From assembly GCA_013824615.1 (NCBI GenBank), contig PNOC01000034.1, positions 1 to 38,578 of the forward strand: a stretch of DNA of 38,578 bases. The letters run 5' to 3'. The stretch comes from Thermodesulfovibrio sp. GTDB lineage: Bacteria > Nitrospirota > Thermodesulfovibrionia > Thermodesulfovibrionales > UBA6898. Position 1 is the stretch's first letter. Each line of letters begins with the position of its first letter. Made by a program: the position numbers and the translations under genes. Below are positions 22,865 to 29,608 of the stretch, one piece after another. The notes beneath the pieces are model-generated. The model was not told the origin of the DNA. It searched no databases and saw only the letters and a list, made by a program, of their open reading frames with translations.

Positions 22865-24856
22865 TTGAGCCTGTTTAGAAAGAATAGATCGTACCATGCC
22901 GGACAATCCGCGTCCGTATCAGCTGCCAAGAAGGTTGCCCTGGTAGGAAATCCGAATGTCGGCAAGAGTGTACTCTTCAATGTGCTAACCGGTTCGTACG
23001 TGACCGTATCAAACTATCCCGGAACCTCGGTTGAAGTCACCCGCGGCGTGTCAACCATTAAAGGGCAACCGTTTGAGATTATCGACACGCCGGGTATGTA
23101 TTCTCTCCTTCCCATAACAGAAGAAGAGCGCGTGGCCAGGAATATACTCTTAAAGGAATCTCCGGATGTTGTCATTCACGTGCTTGACGCGCGCAATCTG
23201 GAACGAATGCTGCCGATGACCATTCAGCTGATTGAAGCCGGGCTGCCGACAATACTTGTTGTCAATATTATGGACGAGGCAGAGAGAATAGGAATCAGCA
23301 TCGACATTCCGCGTCTTAGTGCACGACTGGGGATTCCGGTAATCGGTGCGGCAACAACAACAAAAAGAGGGGTTTCGGAAATAAGAAGAAGTATCGCTGA
23401 ATTCGATCCCCGACAGCAGGTCAATTTCAATTACACCAGTAAACTTGAAAATGATCTGTCAGAGATTGCCTCATTGCTTAGAGGCGAGTACAGGCTTTCA
23501 CATAAAGCCGTTGCCCTGCTGCTTCTGCAAAGGGATAATGAAGTTGCTGAACTGGTGAAGCGCCTCGAAGGATCCGGCTATCAGGACATAGCTGTCAAGG
23601 TTAAGGAAAAGACCTTTGATCGCAGGGAGTCTTTTCATCTGGATCTCTCGATGGAAAGGAGGGCAATTGTAACGGATCTGATAAGGGATGTCTTTAAGGC
23701 TCCTGACAAGAGGAAAGTGACATTCAGCGAGAAACTGTCCCGCTGGACGGTCAGGCCGCTCACCGGGATACCCCTCCTGTTGATAATCCTCTATTTCGGG
23801 CTCTATCAGTTTGTCGGGGTTTTTGGTGCCGGTACCGTCGTGGATTTTCTGGAAAAAAAAGTGTTTGAAGGGATATTCACCCCCTGGATTACAGAGGTGG
23901 TTAAGCACCTTATCCCCTGGGAAACAATCCAGGAGCTCTTTGTCGGTGAATATGGCATAATCACCCTGGGAATCCGCTATGCAGTCGGCATCATACTTCC
24001 GATTGTGGCGACCTTTTTCCTGTTTTTTTCTATACTCGAAGACAGCGGTTATTTCCCCAGATTGGCCCTCCTTGTAGATCGCCTCTTCAAAAGGATAGGT
24101 CTATCCGGGCGCGCGGTAATCCCCATGGTGCTTGGATTCGGGTGTGATACCATGGCTACCATGGTCACGAGGACACTTGAGACGGTGCGGGAAAGGATTA
24201 TTGCGACCTTTCTCCTTGCGCTTGCAATACCATGTTCTGCACAACTGGGAGTCATTCTGGCCCTTCTATCAAAGGAAAAAGGGGCCTTATTCGTATGGGG
24301 AGGATTCATGCTCCTGCTCTTTTTGTCAGTTGGCTTCCTGGCATCAAAAGTAATGCCGGGCGACAGGCCCATATTCTATATGGAGTTGCCCCCCATGAGA
24401 TTGCCTCAGTGGTCCAACGTTTTGACCAAAACGTATACGAGGATGCAGTGGTATTTCATTGAGATACTTCCCCTGTTTATTCTTATCTCGATACTTCTAT
24501 GGTTTGGAAAGATTACGCATTTATTCGAAAAAATGGTGGAATGGTTCAGCCCGGTAATGGCTTCTCTCGGGCTCCCTAAAGAGACAGCCGTGGCCTTTAT
24601 TTTCGGTTTTTTCAGGCGGGATTATGGTGCCGCCGGGTTATTTGATCTTCAAACTCAAGGATTGCTTGATGCACGTCAACTGACCGTTGCGGCTGTAACT
24701 TTGACAATTTTCATTCCCTGCGTGGCCCAGTTTCTTATAATGAAAAAAGAACGCGGGTTGAAAATTGCGCTGCTGATTGGTGTCATGGTAAGTTGTATAG
24801 CATTCGGGAGTGGTTATCTTCTTAATAAACTGCTTATGATAACGGAAATATTGTAA
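22865..24856 (+). CDS. feoB: Ferrous iron transporter FeoB
   Basis: A 663-residue protein with a TTG start set by AGGAGGT. The N-terminal G domain has G1 GNPNVGKS (28-35), G2 region NYPGTS (50-55), G3 DTPG (74-77) and G4 NIMD (134-137). A helical spacer (about 190-290) precedes the polytopic Nramp-unrelated FeoB permease core with two gate halves (GRAVIPMVLGFGCDTMATMVTRT and VAFIFGFFRRDYGAAGL). It imports Fe2+ across the inner membrane under low-oxygen conditions, using GTP. It is somewhat shorter than E. coli FeoB (773 residues). The stop overlaps the next gene's ATG (TAATG). A stand-alone feoA is missing; its role may be taken by the fused FeoA at 25078. Confidence 0.96.
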   Translation: MSLFRKNRSYHAGQSASVSAAKKVALVGNPNVGKSVLFNVLTGSYVTVSNYPGTSVEVTRGVSTIKGQPFEIIDTPGMYSLLPITEEERVARNILLKESPDVVIHVLDARNLERMLPMTIQLIEAGLPTILVVNIMDEAERIGISIDIPRLSARLGIPVIGAATTTKRGVSEIRRSIAEFDPRQQVNFNYTSKLENDLSEIASLLRGEYRLSHKAVALLLLQRDNEVAELVKRLEGSGYQDIAVKVKEKTFDRRESFHLDLSMERRAIVTDLIRDVFKAPDKRKVTFSEKLSRWTVRPLTGIPLLLIILYFGLYQFVGVFGAGTVVDFLEKKVFEGIFTPWITEVVKHLIPWETIQELFVGEYGIITLGIRYAVGIILPIVATFFLFFSILEDSGYFPRLALLVDRLFKRIGLSGRAVIPMVLGFGCDTMATMVTRTLETVRERIIATFLLALAIPCSAQLGVILALLSKEKGALFVWGGFMLLLFLSVGFLASKVMPGDRPIFYMELPPMRLPQWSNVLTKTYTRMQWYFIEILPLFILISILLWFGKITHLFEKMVEWFSPVMASLGLPKETAVAFIFGFFRRDYGAAGLFDLQTQGLLDARQLTVAAVTLTIFIPCVAQFLIMKKERGLKIALLIGVMVSCIAFGSGYLLNKLLMITEIL

Positions 24857-25047
24857 TGCATTGCGGTTTCTGCGGACATGATTTTAACGAAAAAGAAGGG
24901 ATTCAGGGGTGCAAAAACTGTCCGATGGCAGCAGGCTGTAAAATGATAAAATGCCCGAAATGCAACTACGAAAACCCGGCCGAGCCGTTCTGGTTGAAGA
25001 GGCTAAAAGTTTTTTTTACTAAAGGGGCCAGCAAGTCGTTACTATGA
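24856..25047 (+). CDS. Small zinc-ribbon protein of the Feo operon
   Basis: A 63-residue protein with seven cysteines at residues 3, 6, 19, 22, 28, 33 and 36 (CGFC, CKNCPMAAGC, CPKC), followed by a basic tail. Two or three CXXC pairs suggest a zinc ribbon or possibly an Fe-S or iron-sensing site. The ATG overlaps the feoB stop, so synthesis is coupled to the transporter. Small cysteine-rich proteins after feoB include FeoC in enterobacteria, but this one has no winged-helix part, so I do not call it FeoC. A role in tuning FeoB is inference from position. Confidence 0.8.
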   Translation: MHCGFCGHDFNEKEGIQGCKNCPMAAGCKMIKCPKCNYENPAEPFWLKRLKVFFTKGASKSLL

Positions 25048-25077
25048 ATAACCATACCACGAAAAGGAGAGGATCAC

Positions 25078-25722
25078 ATGAAACTTTCAGATAAGGCCGA
25101 AGAGATATTGGAGGCAATGTGGATTGCTATTGAGGAAAATGGGAAGGAATTTGCTGACATTAAGGAGATCGGCATTGATCCGGAAGACCAGTCCTATGCT
25201 GAACTTACTGGGTTAGGACTTATCGCGTTAAAGGAACGACGTGCCTATTTTATAAAAGAAGGAAAAGAGGAAGGACGTCAGACTATCCGACGGCATCGAC
25301 TCGCCGAGCGTCTCCTGATGGATGTCTTAGATATACGCGGCGAAGAAGGAGACCGCAGGGCGTGCCAGTTTGAACACCTGCTTAAAGAAGGTATTGATAC
25401 AAAGGTTTGCATAATGCTGAACCACCCGGCAACGTGTCCCCACGGTAAAAATATCCCGCAAGGGGAATGCTGCAGTGAGGCAAGAAATAGCGGAAACCTC
25501 GGAGTGTTGCCATTGACGGAGCTGAAAGCAAATGAGGAGGGTGAAATAGCTTTTATTCAAACTAAAGACTCAAATAAAATGCATAAACTCATGGCAATGG
25601 GAGTATTGCCGGGGAATCGCATTCTTCTCCTGCAGAATTTTCCTTCCTATATATTTCGAATCGGATACTCCGAGTTTGCAATTGACACGGATATGGCTCG
25701 TGAAATATTTGTAAGACAATAG
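25078..25722 (+). CDS. DtxR-family regulator fused to a FeoA domain
   Basis: A 214-residue protein. Residues 1-70 form a DtxR-like winged helix (SDKAEEILEAMWIA, LTGLGLIALKERRAYFI). The dimer/metal domain follows with HRLAERLLMDVLDI, CQFEHLLKEGID, and the CPHGKNIPQGECC segment. The last about 75 residues are a FeoA/SH3-like domain (PLTELKANEEGEIAFIQTKD, KLMAMGVLPGNRILLLQ). DtxR proteins repress iron genes with Fe2+ or Mn2+; FeoA docks on FeoB. It may act as regulator, transporter partner or both. AGGAGA precedes the ATG. The recognition helix is shorter than in typical DtxR, so DNA binding is less certain than the family assignment. Confidence 0.88.
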   Translation: MKLSDKAEEILEAMWIAIEENGKEFADIKEIGIDPEDQSYAELTGLGLIALKERRAYFIKEGKEEGRQTIRRHRLAERLLMDVLDIRGEEGDRRACQFEHLLKEGIDTKVCIMLNHPATCPHGKNIPQGECCSEARNSGNLGVLPLTELKANEEGEIAFIQTKDSNKMHKLMAMGVLPGNRILLLQNFPSYIFRIGYSEFAIDTDMAREIFVRQ

Positions 25723-25851
25723 GAGCATCTGACAAAATAAGATCCGGCGGTAAAAACGGCAGGATGCCTACGACGAGAGTCCATAAGCGGGAATATAAAG
25801 CGAGCATCAGGGGCAGCGGAACTGTTGTAGACTACATGAAATATGCAGGCC

Positions 25852-26196
25852 TCAGCTGTATTCGATCACAATCTCATAGTCAACAGAAGCATGGTCAGCA
25901 TCGACGGCGTCGACCTTTCCTGCGCAGTCCAGCTTACCTTTCTGGACCTTCTTCCGGGCCTTCACCATGGAGGCAACAACAGCAGTCAGATCAAACCCGC
26001 CCCCGTCACAACCTTTCACCAGGCAATCCATATTAAAATAGGCAAAAGACGTCGGAAAAATATTCACCGTCCGCACCATAAGGACATGATTTACCGTCTT
26101 CTGGTAATAGGTCATCTGGATGGCAATACCGGAAACTGAGGGATAGCGCACGGAAATCAAACCAGCAGCGAACATACTCTGCTTTTTTAATTCCAT
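25852..26196 (-). CDS. Conserved-looking small hypothetical protein
   Basis: A 114-residue frame whose translation looks like a real protein: balanced composition, an SVSGIAIQMTYYQKT segment, a central FPTSFAYFNMDCLVKGCDGG motif with a CX5C pair, and a charged C-terminus ending in DYEIVIEYS. I do not recognise a characterised family. The start is uncertain: ATG 26196 has no good ribosome-binding site, and ATG 26175 (preceded by AGAG) is an alternative. It lies downstream of the cold-shock gene's terminator on the same strand and converges with the DtxR-FeoA gene. No signal peptide is present. The CX5C cysteines could bind a metal. Confidence 0.6.
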   Translation of the reverse strand: MELKKQSMFAAGLISVRYPSVSGIAIQMTYYQKTVNHVLMVRTVNIFPTSFAYFNMDCLVKGCDGGGFDLTAVVASMVKARKKVQKGKLDCAGKVDAVDADHASVDYEIVIEYS

Positions 26197-26235
26197 CTTT
26201 GCGGCGTAATGATTCCTGTTAGCTATGTCTACCTC

Positions 26236-26261
26236 AAAAATCCCCCCGCGGATGCGGGGGG
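26236..26261 (-). terminator. Intrinsic terminator of the cold-shock gene
   Basis: An 8-bp GC-only stem (26254-26261 with 26242-26249) is followed on the minus strand by a T tract at 26236-26241. It lies 15 bases after the csp stop codon. Confidence 0.88.
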
Positions 26262-26276
26262 AATATCACTGATCAA

Positions 26277-26477
26277 TTACTGTTTTACGACGTTGACTGC
26301 CTTGGGGCCTTTCGGACCCTTTTCAGTATCAAAACTGACTGAATCACCCTCAGCAATGGTCTTGAAACCGTTGCCCTGGATGGATGAATAGTGCACAAAA
26401 ACATCGCTGCCGTCTTCGCTGGTAATAAAGCCGAAGCCCTTGGACTCGTTAAACCACTTCACCGTACCATTAGCCAT
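26277..26477 (-). CDS. Cold-shock domain RNA chaperone (CspA family)
   Basis: A 66-residue single cold-shock domain of standard length. RNP1 (KGFGFI, residues about 13-18) and RNP2 (VFVHYS, about 27-32) are intact, and the basic/aromatic nucleic-acid face is conserved ([11 protein letters not shown]). It binds single-stranded RNA or DNA and melts secondary structure. AAGGAGG lies 7 bases before the ATG. The 110-base leader holds an intrinsic terminator (separate entry), so expression may depend on antitermination, an activity known for E. coli CspA, CspC and CspE. Confidence 0.96.
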   Translation of the reverse strand: MANGTVKWFNESKGFGFITSEDGSDVFVHYSSIQGNGFKTIAEGDSVSFDTEKGPKGPKAVNVVKQ

Positions 26478-26523
26478 TTTTTACCTCCTTGTGTATAAAC
26501 TGAAGCTCAGAAAGTGCCACCAC

Positions 26524-26560
26524 AATAAAAAAGACCACAAAGCTAAAAGTCTTTGTGGCC
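26524..26560 (-). terminator. Intrinsic terminator inside the csp leader (possible attenuator)
   Basis: On the minus strand, a 10-bp stem, GGCCACAAAG (26551-26560) with CTTTGTGGTC (26533-26542), containing one G-U pair, an 8-base loop and a run TTTTTTATT (26524-26532) form a textbook terminator. It lies between the csp promoter (26595-26624) and the csp start codon, so about 65 nucleotides would be released as a short RNA unless the polymerase reads through. Confidence 0.8.
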
Positions 26561-26594
26561 TTACCAATCCAAAAACCTCTGAAACTCTGTAATT

Positions 26595-26624
26595 AGATTA
26601 CCATACCTGTTGATAAGGAATCAA
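26595..26624 (-). promoter_or_regulatory. Promoter candidate for the csp leader
   Basis: TTGATT (26619-26624), an 18-bp spacer and TAATCT (26595-26600) on the minus strand predict a start near 26588. No better promoter is seen between the leader terminator and the csp ribosome-binding site. Confidence 0.5.
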
Positions 26625-26666
26625 CCGCAATTGAGGAACAACAGCAAATCACCAGCTTAATAAGCT

Positions 26667-27185
26667 ATGCTAAAAGATATGACCGAGAAACCAAGCAGAA
26701 CGCAGAAAAAAAAAGAAGCCGAGGCACTGCAGGAGTATGGCGTCAAACTGGTAAAGCTCCGGGATGACCAGATTAACTCGATTGCCCTGCCTGAAGAGAT
26801 ACTCGACGCCGTCAGGCTGGCAAAAACCCTCGAGCACGGCGCCCTGCGCAGGCAGCTGCAGTATATCGGCACGCTGATGCGGAAGCATAATGTTGCGTCG
26901 ATCAAAGAGATTCTCGACAATACAGAACTGTCGAACAAAAAGATAGCCCGGTCAATAAGGGAAATAGAACGCTGGAGGGACAACCTCCTGTCGGGCAGCG
27001 AGACCGTGCTGAAGGAAATAACCGGCAGATGCCCCGAGGCAGATCTTCCCTATGTATCAGAGCTGGTTCTAAAAGCCAGGACAGAGAAAGAGGCCGGAAA
27101 ACCTCCCCGTACAGCAAGAATACTCTTCCGCTACCTGAAAAACCTGCATAGCGGACAGCAGCCAGGGAATACAGAAAAACTTTAG
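26667..27185 (+). CDS. darP: DarP/YjgA-family ribosome-associated protein (DUF615)
   Basis: A 172-residue highly charged helical protein. The opening PSRTQKKKEAEALQEYG, the LPEEILDAVRLAKTLEHGALRRQLQYIGTLMR stretch, and a C-terminal PPRTARILFRYLK match the YjgA/DarP family, which associates with late 50S ribosomal precursors and promotes peptidyl-transferase-centre maturation. The ATG at 26667 or 26679 could be the start; neither has a strong ribosome-binding site. It lies 74 bases before prfC on the same strand, giving a small translation-related group, and is divergent from the csp gene. Confidence 0.9.
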   Translation: MLKDMTEKPSRTQKKKEAEALQEYGVKLVKLRDDQINSIALPEEILDAVRLAKTLEHGALRRQLQYIGTLMRKHNVASIKEILDNTELSNKKIARSIREIERWRDNLLSGSETVLKEITGRCPEADLPYVSELVLKARTEKEAGKPPRTARILFRYLKNLHSGQQPGNTEKL

Positions 27186-27258
27186 TTGCCTCAACAGGGG
27201 GAATTTGTTTAAAATATTGAGTTAACCCGTAAAGATTCTCTCAAGAGGTAGCCATAAA

Positions 27259-28881
27259 ATGTATTCAGACGAAATCAGCAAAAGAAGGACCTTCGCCATC
27301 ATCAGCCACCCGGATGCCGGAAAAACAACGCTCACTGAAAAGCTCCTGCTGTTCGGGGGGGCCATCCAGACAGCTGGTGCGGTGAAATCGAATAAGATCA
27401 AGAAAAGCACCTCTTCCGACTTCATGGAAATAGAGAGACAGCGAGGGATATCCGTAGCAACCTCTGTCATGAATTTCGAATACAACGGCCAGAAGATCAA
27501 TCTCCTGGACACCCCCGGCCATAAGGACTTTGCAGAGGATGTCTACCGCACGCTGACCGCCGTGGACAGCGTTATCATCGTGGTCGACTGCGTCAAAGGG
27601 GTTGAAGAGCAGACCGAAAAGCTGATGGAGGTCTGCAGGATGAGAAAGACCCCGGTCATAGTCTTTATCAACAAACTGGACCGTGAAGGGAAAAGGCCCT
27701 TTGAACTCCTCGATGAGATTGAAGCAAAACTGCGCATCAGGGTGCGGCCGTTGAGCTGGCCCATCAGCATGGGGGCTTCCTTCAAAGGCGTTTATAACCT
27801 CTACGACAAGAGCCTCAACCTGTTCCGTCCCGGCGGGGCCTCAATCGCTGAAGAGGTGTTGGCCGTGAGCAATATTTCCGACAGCATCCTCGACGAGCGG
27901 GTGGGCGAATTCGCAGCGCAGCTCCGGGAAGATGTGGCCCTCATCGACGGGGTTTACGAGCCTTTTGAGCGCCAGGCCTATCTTGACGCAGACCTGGCAC
28001 CGGTCTTCTTCGGAAGTGCTGTTAACAACTTCGGGGTGAAGGAACTGCTCAACACCTTCACGACCATTGCGCCCCCTCCCCTGAGCAGGCCGGCGGACAC
28101 CCGCTCTATCCATCCGAGCGAGAAGAATTTCACCGGTTTTGTTTTCAAGATCCACGCAAACATCGACCCGCGCCACCGCGACAGGATAGCCTTTCTGCGT
28201 ATCTGCTCAGGCAAGTTTGAAAGGAACAAGTTCTTCCATCATGTCCGGTTGGGAAAAGACTTCAAGTTCAGAAGTCCGAGCAGTTTCCTGGCCCAGGAAA
28301 AAAATCTCATCGAGGAGGCCTATCCCGGAGACGTAATCGGCCTTTACGATACCGGCAATTTCAAGATAGGCGATACCCTCACCGAGGGCGAAAAGATAAT
28401 GTTCCACGGGATACCGAGCTTTTCTCCGGAGGTCTTCAAAGAGGTGATGAACACCGACCCCATGCGGTCCAAACAGCTGGAGAAGGGCCTGGAACAACTT
28501 ACCGACGAAGGAGTGGCACAACTCTTTATCCAGCAGCGGGGCAACAAGAGGATAATCGGCACCGTCGGGGAACTCCAGTTTGATGTCATACAATACCGCC
28601 TGCTCCACGAATACGGCGCCTCATGCCGCTTTGTCCCGCTCAACTATAACAAGGCCTGCTGGCTTACGGCCAAAGACAGCAAGAAGCTGGCTGAGTTTAC
28701 CCGGTACCGGTCAGAGCACCTGTTTACGGACAAGGACGACAACCTCGTCTATTTCTCGGCCTCGGACTGGACCCTGGACCGGGTGAGGGAAGATAACCCC
28801 GGCGTCGAATTCCATTTCAGCTCAGAGATGAATTCGGGGATGAATTCGGGAACCACGGGAGAAAAATCCTCCGCTGCCTGA
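27259..28881 (+). CDS. prfC: Peptide chain release factor 3
   Basis: A 540-residue translational GTPase of the RF3 type. GTP-binding motifs: SHPDAGKTT (16-24), DTPGHKDF, and [10 protein letters not shown]3-specific segments follow, including [47 protein letters not shown] and the C-terminal [18 protein letters not shown]. It releases RF1/RF2 from the ribosome after peptide release and can act in quality control. The length is near the usual 530. The C-terminal tail contains a 12-bp tandem duplication (28828-28851) giving MNSGMNSG, beyond the conserved fold. Confidence 0.97.
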   Translation: MYSDEISKRRTFAIISHPDAGKTTLTEKLLLFGGAIQTAGAVKSNKIKKSTSSDFMEIERQRGISVATSVMNFEYNGQKINLLDTPGHKDFAEDVYRTLTAVDSVIIVVDCVKGVEEQTEKLMEVCRMRKTPVIVFINKLDREGKRPFELLDEIEAKLRIRVRPLSWPISMGASFKGVYNLYDKSLNLFRPGGASIAEEVLAVSNISDSILDERVGEFAAQLREDVALIDGVYEPFERQAYLDADLAPVFFGSAVNNFGVKELLNTFTTIAPPPLSRPADTRSIHPSEKNFTGFVFKIHANIDPRHRDRIAFLRICSGKFERNKFFHHVRLGKDFKFRSPSSFLAQEKNLIEEAYPGDVIGLYDTGNFKIGDTLTEGEKIMFHGIPSFSPEVFKEVMNTDPMRSKQLEKGLEQLTDEGVAQLFIQQRGNKRIIGTVGELQFDVIQYRLLHEYGASCRFVPLNYNKACWLTAKDSKKLAEFTRYRSEHLFTDKDDNLVYFSASDWTLDRVREDNPGVEFHFSSEMNSGMNSGTTGEKSSAA

Positions 28882-28906
28882 CCTCGACTGACCCGGCATC
28901 GCTTTT

Positions 28907-29548
28907 TCAGGAGACCAGGAAGTCTGAAGCATGATCTCCGATAACCTCCAGGCAGTCCAGGAGAGCATGGTCCGAGTCGAGTTCAAACAGGGTTACCTGG
29001 TCCGGATAAGCTGCCGCGTAGTCTCTGCTACTCTGTATTTTTATCGTCGCGTCGTTTATGCCGTGCAATATCCGCACCGGCGCAGGAGAAGACCCCGGCG
29101 CAGCATAGGAAATTCCATCCCGATGAAAATCATACCTCAGCGCTAGTTCTTCTTTGAAACCGAAATGTGGAACCTTAATGCTTCCTTCTTTCTCCCATGC
29201 AGTGAACAGTTCGTCAGGGAACGGCAACGAGCTGTATGAAAGCACCGGCGCAAGCAGCAGGAGTTTTTTCACCCCGCCGAATCTCCGGGCGTAGTGCAGG
29301 GCAACAAGACTCCCGAGCGAACTTGCACTTATGCTTATGCTGCCCAGGTCGCGGTCCAGTATATATTGCCGGAGCCGGTTGATCATGCCGGTCACGGTCA
29401 GGAATTCGAAATCCGTGGGGGTTGGATTGAAGTCAGGGACAAGAAACTCCACGCCGGGGCAGTCTGCCAATCGCTGCCGCAGATAGAGGGCCTTGGCGGA
29501 CTGACCTGAAGAGGCGAATCCATGCAGGTGGAGAATTATCTTTTTCAT
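28907..29548 (-). CDS. YqiA/YcfP-like alpha/beta-hydrolase (UPF0227)
   Basis: A 213-residue single-domain hydrolase without signal peptide. The oxyanion-loop LHGFASSGQSAKA opens the fold. The nucleophile elbow is SASSLGS with Ser77 the likely nucleophile, the acid lies in HGINDATI, and the histidine in DSDHALLD. E. coli YqiA has esterase activity on short acyl and CoA esters. The natural substrate is unknown. It converges with prfC and is followed on the same strand by the GNAT/CoA-ligase gene's region at higher coordinates, with about 60 bases between, but no sign of common function. Confidence 0.85.
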   Translation of the reverse strand: MKKIILHLHGFASSGQSAKALYLRQRLADCPGVEFLVPDFNPTPTDFEFLTVTGMINRLRQYILDRDLGSISISASSLGSLVALHYARRFGGVKKLLLLAPVLSYSSLPFPDELFTAWEKEGSIKVPHFGFKEELALRYDFHRDGISYAAPGSSPAPVRILHGINDATIKIQSSRDYAAAYPDQVTLFELDSDHALLDCLEVIGDHASDFLVS

Positions 29549-29608
29549 TGCCCTGTATTACACCACTGCAATATCATGGCATCCGCAACCTCATTGTAAA
29601 TTCATAAA

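Noticed and set aside
25764-26036. Plus-strand frame after the DtxR-FeoA gene
   Set aside because: Low-complexity SQ/RR content, overlaps the better-supported minus-strand hypothetical gene, and lacks a ribosome-binding site.
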